Made by a program: the position numbers and the translations under genes. A DNA stretch of 64,000 bases from Echinarachnius parma. Taxonomy: Eukaryota; Echinodermata; Echinoidea; Clypeasteroida; Echinarachniidae. Below are positions 1 through 26,830 of the stretch, one piece after another (positions within the stretch are counted from its first letter, which is position 1; each line of letters opens with the position of its first letter). The DNA lies in NCBI GenBank assembly GCA_037951105.1, contig JBAMJV010003047.1, positions 1 through 64,000 of the forward strand. Reading direction: 5' to 3'. Below the pieces are notes generated by a model that saw only the letters and a program-made list of their open reading frames with translations, was not told the DNA's origin and did not search any database.

Positions 1-330
1 CATGAGTGAGCACACAAAAATCCAATTTCATTTTCACACAGAAGTTAGTAAATAAGTGTAGGAACAATCCTGCCGAGTTATTTTGCTCAAAACATATTTG
101 TTAAAAAGTTATGTTATTCTAATCAGGAGGAGACTTACTTTTTTGTTGAGTTTATTCCAACAATACTGATCAATAAAACTCAACACAAAATAAGTCCCCC
201 TTAATCAAATAACATAACTTTTTAACGAAAAGGTTTTGAGCAAAATAACTCGGCAGGATTGTTCCTACATTTATTGAAAATGAAATTGGTCCGTCGAGTC
301 ATGGATGAGTGACCACACATCAAAGGCAGA
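1..330. repeat. Fold-back (inverted-repeat) element
   Basis: The first about 155 bases and the reverse complement of about 175-325 match closely and share the core TAGGAACAATCCTGCCGAGT. The loop between the arms is only about 20 bases. No coding capacity is visible. It looks like a hairpin-forming MITE or fold-back transposon whose left end may start before the window. Confidence 0.8.
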
Positions 331-374
331 ATTTTCACTTTTTGACTTTTGTGACTTTTGAAAAGTGACATTTT

Positions 375-490
375 CCCTTTAATGTGTGCTCACTCATGCA
401 TGGCATGGCGGATCAAATTCATTTTCACAGAGACGTTAGCCAATCAGTTTAGAAACATTCCTGCCAAGTTATGTTGCTCATTTTGCTTAG
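375..490 (+). repeat. Partial third arm of the 1-330 fold-back family
   Basis: This stretch repeats the arm of the preceding hairpin in direct orientation (GTGTGCTCACTCATG, then a diverged CATTCCTGCCAAGTTATGTTG) and stops at a G run at about 490-510. It is a solo arm or a truncated copy. Confidence 0.65.
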
Positions 491-794
491 GGGGGGGGGG
501 GGGGGGGGGGGTTACTTTTTTTGTGGTGTTTAGATATGGCCAAAAGTTCTATTTTGCTCATGTTCAGAATTATTCATTACAATACTTCAACAAAATTTTC
601 CTTTTTTGATAGTGCCCATTCGTTTCGCTTCCTGCAAATGTGCTAATATTTGTCCTATATTTATTTCAAGATGTTTCAATGGATTAAATACCTTTTTTGT
701 TGACCAAATGTTAAACAATGATACAAATAGCACTTTTCCAGAGGGAGTCAAAATAGAGGAAAAGCGTTCTGGTCTTCCTCGGTTTCTGATCATC

Positions 795-1310
795 ATGGCC
801 AAGAAGAAGGAGTTCAGTGATGACCTACGCCAACGTCTTGTGCGTGCCCATAGTGAAGGAAAGGGTTATAAGGCAATTTCAAAGCAGTATGATGTCCCTA
901 TGGCAACTGTCCAGAGCATAATCAACAAGCACAAGAGGTTCAACACTGTTAAATATCTCAGTGGGCGTGGCAGGAAGCGTAAGGTGTTCCCCAAACTTGC
1001 CAGGAAAATCTGTCAAGAGGTCAACAACAACCCCCGGATCACAACCAAGGCCCTTATTGAAACGCTTGACCAGGCAGGGACGAAGGTGTCACGGTCCACC
1101 ATATGGAGCGAGTCTTGCACAGAGGAGGTCTCCATGGACATAGGCCTCGGAAGACAACGCTGCTCAGGAAGAAACATCTGAAAGCTTGCCTGGCCGTCAT
1201 CTGAAACAAGATCCCAGCTTCTGGTCAACCATCCTGTGGTGTGATGGGACGAAGTTGGAGTTATTTGACCATATGGATGTTGAATACGTCTGGAGGAAGA
1301 AAGGAGAAGC
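795..1310 (+). pseudogene. Tc1-like transposase, N-terminal part (left arm)
   Basis: An open stretch starting MAKKKEFSDDLRQRLVRAH matches the Tc1 family N-terminal DNA-binding region: a first helix-turn-helix, then a basic GRGRKRK linker and a second helix-turn-helix region ending KVSRSTIW. The phase then breaks at about 1110-1181. Further on, another frame reads FWSTILWCDGTKLELF, which resembles the segment around the first catalytic Asp of the DDE domain. The remaining catalytic region is absent because the arm runs into its inverted partner. It is non-functional as it stands. Confidence 0.8.
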
Positions 1311-1321
1311 ATACAATCCTC

Positions 1322-1651
1322 GCTCGCTCAATGGTGGACCGTGACACCTTCGTCCCTGCCTGGTCAAGTGTTTCAATTAGGGCCTAATTGGTTGTGATCC
1401 GGGGGTTGTTGTTGACCTCTTCGCAGATTTTCCTGGCAAGTTTGGGGGACACCTTACGCTTCCTGCCACGCCCACTGAGGCTATTTAACAGTGTTGAACC
1501 TCTTGTGCTTGTTGATTATGCTCTGGACAGTTGCCATAGGGACATCATACCTGGTACTGCTTTGAAATTGCCTTATAACCCTTTCCTTCACTATGGGCAT
1601 GCACAAGACGTTGGCGTATAGGTCATCACTGAACTCCTTCTTCTTGGCCAT
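1322..1651 (-). pseudogene. Tc1-like transposase, N-terminal part (right arm)
   Basis: On the minus strand the same MAKKKEFSDDL start is seen at 1651. It is followed by a frame-disturbed version of the helix-turn-helix and the shared segment VPMATVQSIINKHKRFNTVK, which here ends in a stop. It is the decayed inverted copy of the left-arm transposase fragment. Confidence 0.78.
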
Positions 1652-2149
1652 GATGATCAGAAACCGAGGATTACCAGAACGCTTTTCCTCTATTTTTACT
1701 CCCTCTGGAAAAGTGCTATTTGTATCATTGTTTAACATTTGGTCAACAAAAATGGTATTTAATCCATTGAAACATATTGAAATATCTATAGGACAAATAT
1801 TAACACATTTGCAGCAAGCGAAACGAATGGGCACCATCAAAAAAGGACATTTTTGTTGAAGTATTGGCAGGGGTATGAATAATTCTGAACATGAGCAAAA
1901 TAGAACTTTTGGCCATATCTATTATTATGCAAATGAAGTTTAGCCAACTCATATGTGGATTTGTGTATAACAACAAGTAGACAAAATATACACAGGAAGT
2001 ACCAACATAAAAGTTTTTACAAACGAAGAATCTAAAAAAGAATGTTATTTTCCAAGGGGTATGAATAATTTTGAGGACATCTGTATATACTTTCATTCCG
2101 TCCAAGTTTTATCCGCCAAACGCTTTTCATTTTTGAATGAATTAGCATA

Positions 2150-2700
2150 AATTAGTGGAAAACTAAAGAAAAACAAAGACAATTATTCAAACTCTATCTC
2201 CTCTCATGTTTATCACTGGATTGAAGCCAAATTTGGCAGGTATGTTATTTAACTATATCTCCATCATATAATGAAAGGAATTTTGAAAATATGCATAATA
2301 TTTGATTAATTAATTAATTATGCATATTACCAGATTTGCATTACAAAAATTGAATTTTTTGAAATATTTTGGAATGTGATAGTGCTATCAAAAAAAAACC
2401 ATCATCATATTGTGCAATGGTATGAGCCCAACATCCTGTCCAATTTTTAGCCAAATTGAATGATAAAATAGTGAAGTTTTTAGAAAAAATGTGTGAAAAA
2501 ATGACATTTTACAGAAAATGCATGTAAAGATAAGCATTATCCATTGACACGGTGTACACTAACGATATGCAAATATGATGTTTGAATACATTTATAGTTA
2601 TTTCTCAGGGCTTGTCATGCTGGATTCATGTTGAGAGGACCATAAAGATATGGTATAGCTAAACAAAAAAATGCAATTTGTTTGTGTTTGTGTTTGATAC
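2150..2700. other. AT-rich spacer
   Basis: AT-rich sequence with short TTAATTAATTAATTA and poly-A/T tracts. I see no gene, terminal repeats or conserved coding signal. Confidence 0.6.
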
Positions 2701-2709
2701 AATGGCATA

Positions 2710-2938
2710 ATCGTGTATTATAGGCCCCACCACTGCTATACTGTATACATATAACCTAACCCTATAACCCTTTAAACCCTAACCCTAACCCTAACCCTAA
2801 TTTGGTGGCTATAGGTCAGATTAATGGCTATAGCTAGGTCAGATTAATGGCTATAGGTCAGATTTAGTGGCTATAAGTTGGCTACATAAGTGTATACAGT
2901 ATAGTAGTGGTGGGGCCTAATACACGATATTGCCGATA
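2710..2938. repeat. MITE with telomere-like interior
   Basis: Inverted ends of about 40 bases: ATCGTGTATTATAGGCCCCA on the left, and ATCGTGTATTAGGCCCCACC read from the right end. The interior holds a run of TAACCC units (about 2754-2801) and repeats of GGCTATAGGTCAGATT. It is a short non-autonomous DNA element, and the telomere-like tract belongs to it. Confidence 0.8.
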
Positions 2939-3059
2939 CAATAGTAACAACATGCGAAATATTGTGTTATGTAATATAAATCATCTCAGAATGTCATGAT
3001 ATACAAATAATATTTTTTTTTGTGTTTTTCAATTACGAAATAAAGGGCTTCCCGAGTTC

Positions 3060-3304
3060 CCGTACTGAGGCGAGAATACCGTGGGCGATTTTGTTCTGGC
3101 TCGAGTTATCTAAACATAAATTTCGCGCATGCGCAGCGTCACCCAGGCGAAAGCTAGCCAAGCTAGCTAGCTAGTTTCTTCGAATCCATTTTAATAATTT
3201 TTTCGCATTCTCTTTCTCTTGCCTCCTGAACGTGGTTGGGTGTTCTGTGGCGTATCTTCCTTTACCAAATTTCTTCCCAAAATAATTCACGTAAAACCGA
3301 CAAC
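3060..3304 (+). promoter_or_regulatory. Promoter and 5' UTR of the hnRNP A/B gene
   Basis: This block is richer in CpG than its surroundings and lies just before the start codon. It contains CGCGCATGCGCA at about 3124-3135, which fits the palindromic NRF1 consensus common in housekeeping promoters. A pyrimidine-rich stretch at about 3207-3229 could mark transcription start. No TATA box is evident. The exact start site is inferred. Confidence 0.55.
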
Positions 3305-18728
<15,424 letters not shown>

Positions 18729-18859
18729 TTCTGTGGTACGTATTGAGTCTTTGTAATACTACTTTAGGATCGATAGGAAAATTTACATTGATAGGTGTAT
18801 TGTAGTGCATCCTTAGAACATTGAAGTACTAGGATTAATACAACTTTTGAATAAAAACA

Positions 18860-19130
18860 AAATTATCTTGGACAAATAGGAATGATATATTTGGGGTCTT
18901 TAGGAATAGTAGAAGGATAGATGGGAGTTATAATTAGGGTCGATTATAGTTTAAATTGCCTGCAGCATTTGCCAAGACAGATCTGCTTCTGTATGTTTTG
19001 GGGACGTATGGTTTGAGAAATCTAAGATCATTGTTTATTTTTAAAATTTCTTAATTAAGTGCAGTTAAGGTAAAGCTCAAAATCAACTTGCCTAGGGACT
19101 AGTAGGTAGATTTTAGTTGTGTAGGAACGT
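18860..19130 (+). promoter_or_regulatory. UAG-rich cluster after the hnRNP stop codon
   Basis: Within about 270 bases there are more than eight UAG words, including UAGGGU (18935) and UAGGGA (19093), plus UAGGAA, UAGGUA and UAGUAG. UAGGG(A/U) is the known high-affinity site for hnRNP A1-type RRMs, so the gene's own product may bind its 3' region. Function is inferred. Confidence 0.45.
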
Positions 19131-20819
19131 TAGCTCCAGTTTCTTTGATAGATGATGAATACATAGTGACCATTGTCAGTTATTGATATATTTGCCTGTT
19201 GAAGTTCTTGCCAATCATGTTAGTGAAATTGCTATATTGTTAGTTTGTATGATTTGCCGTTTGTCACACACCTATAGGAATCGATAGATATGGTAGCAAG
19301 GAGAAAGCAGTGACCTCATCGTATAACAGTCGGGGAAGAAGCAGAAAGAAATCAAGCTAGGCCCCGCCCACCCTCTAGTTCCACACTCGACAATCGTCAT
19401 TCTCGCCAACAAATTGATTGATAGGGAAGACTTAGGCTAGTCCACCCGATCAGTCAATCCGATAGCAGAGACCCTATTCGCTAGGAAGACTCACTCGCAG
19501 ACCTGATAGTTCCATTGCGGAGATAACCCAATCACTAGGATCGCCCTCAGACTTGATAATCTCAATTGCTGGTGGGGAAAATGTTTCGTCGATCATCTCT
19601 TAGAGCCGGTCGTTCTTGGCTGGCTCCTCATTCTTGCTGCCATTTTATAAGATGACCCACTGATGTTAGGGCAAATTTTGTCCCTTTCTCTGAACTCCAA
19701 AGACTCTTTGAGCATGCTCATGCGTGCTGGAATAGACACTTGTTGCTTTTTTTAATTAATTGGTATTAGAAAAAAACTGTGCTCAGTTGTAACTATCATT
19801 CTTGTTATATGTCACTATGTAAGTGTAAAAATATATTGGTTATGTTAATGATTTCATTGGGAGTCAACGCGTGAAGCAAACTGAGACCCTGTCATGAAAA
19901 CTGACATTTGCAACTTATGTATCCCCCCCTCGTACAAAGTATGTCGCATCGCAAACAATTCTAAGAATAAATCGCCTCCCTGAAAAAAAGGTTTCTTTAG
20001 CCTTCAATAAATTTTTCATTTAAAAAAAATCACATGTATTCAAAGCTGTCAGCAAGTGTAACAACAAAAGACATTTCTGTTTTGCCTCCCATGAAGATTT
20101 TTTTTTTTACATGTTATTGGTTAATAATCAAAAATGAAATGAGCACAAGAAAAGTTTATTCCCGTTTTGAAAAGTGCTACCTTGGATCAAAATAGTGTAA
20201 ATATGTACAGCTCCCATGTTATGTATTTTAGAAAATTAAGTCTGGATATTCTAGTATTGTCTGTTATATGTGTTAAATGTCTTAAAAGGACAATGAATCG
20301 TGTTTGTGAAGTAATGTTAGCATAATCTTCAATTGGTCAATTTTGTATTCTGTTCGGGATGTTCACGATATTTATCTGCACCCCCATAAAAAAATCATGG
20401 TCCTTATTATTTTTTGTTAGCTGATATAATGGAAACCAAATTTGTGAGATGTTCTTGTTAATTTTCATGAGTTTGTCCTCATTTCTATGAAGCTGTTGTA
20501 ACAAATCAAAATATTCAATTCCCCTTTATGTTTTTGTATCAATCTGTTCAACTATAAAAAAAGTATTTTAATATACAAGTTTTCCGAAGAGATTGTTTTT
20601 ACCCAACTAATTCTGAGATTAAAGAAGGTTCAATGTGATAATAGGTGATATGTCTCTATTCCTGTAGTTATGTTTGCTTCCAGCATCTTGTAAGAATTAT
20701 TTGCCTAGCTTATTAGAGCCTTGGGAATCAATGTTAAACTGGTCGTCCACGTGCAAGAATAAACCACGGAATGTATGCCTTACTCTTGGGTGAGCATACT
20801 TATAATTTCCAGTAACGGG

Positions 20820-20980
20820 CAAACCAGCTCTAGCGACTACCTGTCTTTAAAGACCACCATTTTTGATTCCCTTGGAAGAAGTTTACATGTAAATGAACCT
20901 GTCTATAGGGACCACCTGCTTTTAAAGGCCACATTTTCTGTCTCCCTTGGGTGTTCTGTATAGACAGGTTTGACTGTATA
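20820..20980. repeat. CAAACCTGTC-TATAG-GACCACC repeat, copy 1
   Basis: Carries CTGTCTATAGGGACCACCTG, a CTTGGGTG word and, at the end, ATAGACAGGTTTGACTGTAT. Other copies lie near 25527, 37576, 46208 and 52704. Confidence 0.7.
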
Positions 20981-23225
20981 TAGATTCTTAATAATGAGCA
21001 TTTCACTCTGACAGATAATTTACAAATTACTGATAATTGAGACAAACCAAAACGTCTTAGTGATATCAGACTCGCATTACAGGGCCGAGGGAAATGTTAT
21101 GGTGCAATTTGAACTTTGGGATGTATGTATGTGCGTGTGTTAGTTCATATTAGATGATTACTGAAATTAGACACTGATTTACATGCAAATCTACTAGCCG
21201 GTGATATGGATCAAAATCAATTCATCCAGAAAAGGTAGCGGTGCATTTCAAAGTCATGAGATGTAAGAATGCTAGCGAGCATTACAAAGGCTCGTTTGTG
21301 TCTTCCTAGTCCAGTTCATCTACTACGAATGGGCCGGGAATAGCAGTTCTATTGAACATCTTCATGGTGTAGAAATCCCTGCAAGTTCCAGAGAAGTCTA
21401 AAGTACAGTACTGGGGACCGCTAGTAACAGTCCTACCGAAAGTTGTCTACAGTGCTTAACTACGGTGTACTCGCCAGTCCAGTGATTAGGAGTCGTTTCC
21501 TAATAATAGAAGTCGTCCCGTTCTAGATGTGCTAGCAAGTCTTCGTAGGCCTGTGCTAGGAATCGCTATCTATGTTCTACCAAGTACTGCTAGGAAGTGA
21601 GCTAAGAGCAGTCTGCCAGAAAGCCTTCAGGCTATAGGAGTGCTAGCAAATGTCTTCATAGTCCACTGTCCAGTGCTATAGGAGTGCTAGCATAGGAACC
21701 ATTCTATTCCTTCTTCGCCAAGAAAGTCTTGATAGGTAGAGTATGAACTAAGAGGGTATCTCGTCTTTCAGTTTTGTCTTTGTGTGCATTATTTGTTAGT
21801 TTATAGACCAGTTTCATTGATTATTTTTCAAGATCAAAAACATTTGGAAATACAAGTCTTGGATGCATCAGTCGACAGAAGACACATTTTTACTATTGAG
21901 GGCTGCTTTGGTTCGCATATTTCAACCCTTTGAATTCTTTATTTTTGGTCCAAAGAAATTTCATACAGATTTTGCTGGAAAGAAAGAGCCATGTTTAGTA
22001 TACCTTGCCATATTTTATTCAAACAAAGGAAAGCCCATTTTTCTTTGCTCATTTTCAATCTCTTAATATATTTTGAAAAAAAAACGATTTCTACAAATTA
22101 TCAAAATTTGGTTTCAATCCTGAGAGATGGTATTCACGTAGAGGTGTACCACGTTATTCAAAATCAACGATATAACGTCAAAGAATCGTATAAATTGAAG
22201 CATCCTGGACATTTTTGTGAAGCTGTTCCTGCACGTTAATTCATTTTTTTTTTCATACAAATTTTAGTGTATCCGTTTGTGTTATCGTATTGATGGAATC
22301 CCTTCATGTTTGCGGGCGTTAGGTGAATTAACCCATGCACAGTACAGTTGAGACTCATAATTAGAATAAGAAGTTTTAGGTACTTACCCCATTTCAATCA
22401 TAAAGTATAAGGCTTGAAAACAATCAATCGGAAGTATGTGCATGAATGAAAGGGTTTCTGGTCTTGCATATTTCAAAATTGAGGAAATCTGGGGAAGAAT
22501 AACTTGCATAATTGTTGCTTTTCATTGTCTCATTGAGGACTGGTTCTGAACATGGGCTAGGGTTTATGGATAATGCATGTTGCACAAATGCCAACAATAT
22601 TATTTCCCTATGAATTTCACATACAGTGTATGTATAGTATTATTAACCCATACAAAACTAAGGAATTGTAGGGATATATATAAGATTTAATAATTGGAAT
22701 ATTTATATTTGTATTGTATGCATGCGAATGTATGATTTGCAGGGATCATAAAGTGTGGACAGTAGGGCAATAAAAGGAATATTTCCCCCCGTTTTTGATG
22801 GTCTGAAATGAAAAAATTTAGTGGCCCCTAAAGAAAGATGAAACATTCAATGTCTCGCAATTCTCATCCAACAAAGACAATAAAAAAGCTTTACAATTTT
22901 TTTTTAAATAACAAAAGGCACAATGGAACGAGAATAATTATTTGCTGTCTCAACATGGGCATGTTTGGCTGAATTGTCAGTCTTGGCCCTGTAACGAAAA
23001 TCTATGAATGATCTTCCGATCAATCGGCCTGGTTCCTCAGACGAGCTGATGTAGAAGTAGGGCATTCGTTTCCTGGGTCAGCAAGTTTGTGCTAATTTAA
23101 ACCCTGTCTAGTTATCCACATTTTTATGAAACATGCATATTGAATTCAAACTTTACATTTGTATCTGTGTACAGTTACAATTGGGATAACCTTTCTCATA
23201 TGTAGACTTGTGTTTTGTTTTACAG

Positions 23226-23338
23226 AGTTCTACTATTGGACTGATTAACCAGTTATGAGGACATGTAGCAGATTCAACATTGATGTGTTCTGCAACTCGC
23301 TGGTAGAGGATGCTTGCTTGCTTGCCTTGTGAAACCAG
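23226..23338 (+). other. Putative non-coding 3' exon of the hnRNP gene (a)
   Basis: Preceded by a T-rich tract and TTTTACAG and followed by CAG/GTGAGG. Stops are frequent in all frames. It fits a spliced 3' UTR exon as found in vertebrate hnRNP A/B genes, but could belong to a separate transcript. Confidence 0.45.
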
Positions 23339-23724
23339 GTGAGGTTCAATCAACTATGTTATATTTGGAACCTCTTTTATACCCAATAAAGAGGCCTTTT
23401 CTCTGGGCCAGGATCTATGTATTTTATTATTTTTTATAGTGATCTGAAAAATCAAATATGATGGCCATGATGATATTGATATGAAATTGATTCATATTTG
23501 GGCTACCATAAACTCCTGCTTGGATGGCCATCCAGGCCAACAGAATGTTCTTTTTGGGGCAAGCCTGGTTTGACTTGGCCAATATTCAATCTGGGTAATG
23601 TCTGAATAGTTATAGCACAACAGCATCTCGTATGCATGTAAATTTTGTAAATCAACAGCTTTGAGATGTAGCGATATTGTCTTGTAATATAACTGAAATT
23701 ACATTTTTCTCTGTTGTATTATAG

Positions 23725-23830
23725 GTATGAGGTACTATGCAGATGTTATCTGGCTTCTTAGGCACCACTTCTCGACTGGAATGAACGGACGGTAGATACT
23801 GGTCTGGCAGACTGGTGGAAAGCTAGTAAG
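23725..23830 (+). other. Putative non-coding 3' exon of the hnRNP gene (b)
   Basis: Acceptor TTGTATTATAG and donor AAG/GTAATT bound a 106-base segment with higher GC than its flanks. No coding potential is evident. Confidence 0.45.
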
Positions 23831-24524
23831 GTAATTATTGCACGTTTCAGTTCTAATGATTAGGAACAAAGTCCCCATGGTTGAAGCATGTGTCACTCGT
23901 CCAGTACAGATTTTAGGACTAGTTTTGCTTTCCTAGAATCTGGTACTGGTGACTTGACGTGAGAGGAAGCGTATAGTGCATTCATACTAGCTTGAATCTT
24001 GTCGTTGTGTATGACCAATCGTTCATAAAAGTCTATTCAACTAAAAAAAATTACAGAAGGGCTTCCTATAAAAGTGAAAACAGAAGTAAGGACTAAATAC
24101 ATGTTTGGTACATTAAATTAGTGTTTGATGTGTAGTGACTATGTACATTTGCTGGGAATTTTAAAACAATAACTGCTTACAAAGTCATATAGCTGCGAAT
24201 AATATTTGTACAAGGTGCAACATAAGCATTTTCCCCCCGCGGCCAAAGCAAGTTTGATTTGGTCTAGTATTTGGGGGGAAGCAAGAAAAATTGTCGGCTA
24301 AAGCTTGGTAATGCAAAGTAAATTCATTAACATGTACATGTATAACTTACTATTTGGGTAAGTGAAAGTTTTCTTTGTGCAAGCAATGTATTACATGTTG
24401 ACATTGTACATGTCTGAATTTGCCAGAGTTTGAAAAAAAATGCGTGTAGCATCTTGGATTATAAATATGGATGTTTGTAGGAACGTGTCTAATGTTAAGT
24501 TTTCTTTCTTTTTCTTACTTGCAG

Positions 24525-25245
24525 CACAACTGATGGTGGCGACGAGTCGTCATGGTCTGGCAGTCGAGGGAGATCAGATCCGGCAAGGATAGAACCCAAA
24601 GGGGAAGAAATCCATAGCACTTGGTGGCGTCATTATGCCCATGCTACACCACTGACTGGGTCCGTGGGCATTATCCCAAATAGCCTCAAACAGCGCAATA
24701 TACTAACCAAAGAGCCCCTGTATAATACAAGCCCCATAACAGGAAGCTATTTATATTGCATTGACTCGTTCAATCCATTTTATGATGAATTAATGATTGA
24801 GGGCCTAAACCAGTCCAATGGGAGTTCAGGACATGTGTATAAAATGGGAATGCAAATTAATTTTACAGATACCTGATACATTTCTGGGGCAATTACAATT
24901 TTCTGGAGATATATTTGTTCAGATTTTGGGTCCATTTCGTAAATAGAATCTGCAGCATGAAAACAATTTAGCAGACATTTACCCTACATATCTACATATT
25001 GATGGACAACTGGAATATGTAGAACAACATACAGAAACCCCAATTTAGAAATGAATTACAGATTACCATTGTCCCAAGGCACCAAAAATCCCAATCCAAA
25101 ATGTAGTATGATATTTCGGGCAAATGTTTGTTCAATCACTTGCCTTGAAAAAGAATGAAAGCATTTATTTTCTATAATAGGCACATTTCTCGATCAATGT
25201 GCCTGCAACTTTTGAATAAAAGGAATAAAAAACATTTGTATACAA
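24525..25245 (+). other. Putative terminal non-coding exon with poly(A) signals
   Basis: Acceptor TTTCTTACTTGCAG at 24511-24524. The segment ends with AATAAA at 25215 and a second at about 25224, followed by a GT-rich stretch (25280-25310), the usual layout of a polyadenylation site. The open frame at 24664-24876 resembles no protein I know. Confidence 0.5.
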
Positions 25246-25526
25246 ATTGGATTGTCTTATTTCTTGTGTAAGTGCTAGATTGTGTGTGTGTGGGTGTGTG
25301 TGCGTGTTTGTAAATGTATGAGCGATGGAACCTCCTTCTGAAGATCTCAAGACCATGCAAGTTACGTTGTTAAAGCATACATTTATCTTCTATTGGTAAA
25401 AATCGAAAGATTATAAAGACTTTGACCAGCAAAATAACCCTGTTACAAGAGGGTTTTCTTGCATCGGAGCTTGGTCTTCATATTGAGGTTCCACTGTAGG
25501 TGCTCTGTGAGAATGCATTGTAAACT

Positions 25527-25612
25527 ACAGTCAAACCTGTCCTAGTGGAAAGAGTGGCCACTTGTCTCGTTTCCCTTGGGTGGTCACTATACACGGGTTA
25601 GACGGTACATGT
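25527..25612. repeat. CAAACCTGTC repeat, copy 2 (short)
   Basis: Reads CAGTCAAACCTGTCC, then GTGGCCACTTGTCT, CCCTTGGGTGGTCACTATAC and GGGTTAGAC, the core of the family. Confidence 0.7.
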
Positions 25613-25743
25613 ACTACAAAATGTAAAAAACTAGTACCGATAGGTACACTGCAAGGTCCTACATCACTTTATCCTTCAAATATTATCAAGAAATTTTTGT
25701 TGTACTGTTCGATGCATGTATCTTTCCGTTTGCTGTCCTCATT

Positions 25744-26245
25744 GAAAGGGGGTATCGTGCGTGACCAAGAAAACAAGTAATTAGGGTGGTTTTTTACGAT
25801 CAGGCGAGATACTCGAGTATCTCGAATAGGGTCTCAAAATCACCCAAAATCAGGGAAAAGGGTATCTTTTTTAGGCTGATGAATTACTCGTTTAGGGTCT
25901 CAAAAAGATGAATTACTCGTTTAGGGTCTCAAAAACTCAGCTTACTTGCTTAGGGTATCAACAATAGTTATCACTTGCTTTTAATAGGGGTTTACAAAAA
26001 AAAGATTACTTGCTTAGGGTATCAAATATAGTTATAACTTGCTTAGGGGTTTACAAAAAATTGAGGTACTTGCTTAGGGTATCAAAAATAGCTATAACTT
26101 GCTTAGGGGTTTACAAAAAATTGATTACTTGCTTAGGGTATCAATTTACCGATAATCATACTTAGGGTGTATTTTTTGCACCACGCAAATACTCGTTTAG
26201 GGTGCTTTTGGCAAGTCCTTGGTCACGCATGATACCCCCCTTTCT
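25744..26245. mobile_element. MITE with internal minisatellite
   Basis: Ends GGGGGTATCGTGCGTGACCA and, reversed from the right, GGGGTATCATGCGTGACCAA. Inside, units of TTACTTGCTTAGGGTATCAA and AGGGGTTTACAAAAA alternate with a period of about 60 bases from about 25960 to 26150, preceded by a shorter CTCGTTTAGGGTCTCAAAA unit. No coding potential. Confidence 0.82.
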
Positions 26246-26440
26246 ATGAGGACAGACGCCCCCCCCCCCCCCCCCCCCCCCCCCGGGTGTGTTACATGTA
26301 TATATGTATTTATCACATGACTTTGTAAATACAGTACATGCCGCTGCGGTGTTATATTTTTGGATATACCATGGCAATATTACACCCCTGTGTTTGACAG
26401 TCGGATGATAAAACAGTTGTTCAATTTGTTGTCAGGGAAA

Positions 26441-26575
26441 ATCACGGAATATTCTTATCCTCGGGATTTCAAATGCTATTTCGTGAAGAAAATAAGTCCC
26501 TCGACTTCGTCTCGGGACTTATTTACTCTTCCCTCAATAGCATTTAAAATCCCTCGGGATGTAATATTCTGTGCT
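26441..26575. repeat. Hairpin around AAGTCCCTCGACTTCGTCTC
   Basis: GGAATATTC...CCTCGGGATTT...AAATGCTATTT at the left is mirrored by AATAGCATTT...CCCTCGGGATG...AATATTCTG at the right. A short fold-back element in the spacer between the hnRNP and G6PC genes. Confidence 0.7.
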
Positions 26576-26599
26576 ATACCCTCCACCGCCATTTAACAA

Positions 26600-26830
26600 C
26601 AGTATAATATAGCACTGGTCTAGCAATCCAGAGGTCCCGGTTTTATTTCCTGGTGAAGCCCCATTTTCTCTGCTCATTTTTAACCCAAAATGTGTAATAT
26701 AAATGAAAGTAAATTCAGACAGAAGACTGACCAGAAATGTGTAATATAGATGAAAATGAGCAAAGAAATTTGGGCTTCCCGAGGAATTGACCAGAGACGT
26801 CTGGTTTGCTAGTGCTGAGAAGTAATAGAG
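26600..26830. repeat. Pair of inverted tRNA-SINE-like fragments
   Basis: GCACTGGTCTAGCAATCCAG with AGGTCCCGGTTTTATTTCC resembles a tRNA-derived head and B box. A diverged inverted copy follows (TGACCAGAGACGTCTGGTTT at about 26790). A related single copy is at about 49225-49310. Confidence 0.45.

Larger units (their letters stand above)
529..1922. mobile_element. Palindromic remnant of a Tc1-like DNA transposon
   Basis: Two arms of about 600-780 bases face each other. The outer ends share TAGATATGGCCAAAAGTTCT (left from about 530, right ending at about 1922 on the other strand) and the match runs inward through transposase N-terminal sequence in each arm, with the junction near 1320. The right arm is shorter and diverged. 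This is a head-to-head arrangement of two 5' transposon halves, not an intact element. Confidence 0.8.
18736..23225 (+). other. Region after the hnRNP stop: 3' UTR or 3' intron
   Basis: No coding gene is visible. A possible acceptor (ACACCTATAG) at about 19277 precedes purine-rich sequence. AATAAA-type signals occur near 19965, 20005 and 20757 and could end a long unspliced 3' UTR. A degenerate stretch at 21240-21760 repeats GTGCTAGCAA and CTAGGAA words. A copy of the CAAACCTGTCTATAG repeat is at 20820-20980. Confidence 0.5.

Noticed and set aside
2754-2801. True telomere end
   Set aside because: The TAACCC tract is short, internal and bounded by inverted ends of a small element.
25950-26160. 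CRISPR-like regular repeats
   Set aside because: Direct tandem minisatellite inside a MITE; no distinct spacers, and the DNA is eukaryotic.
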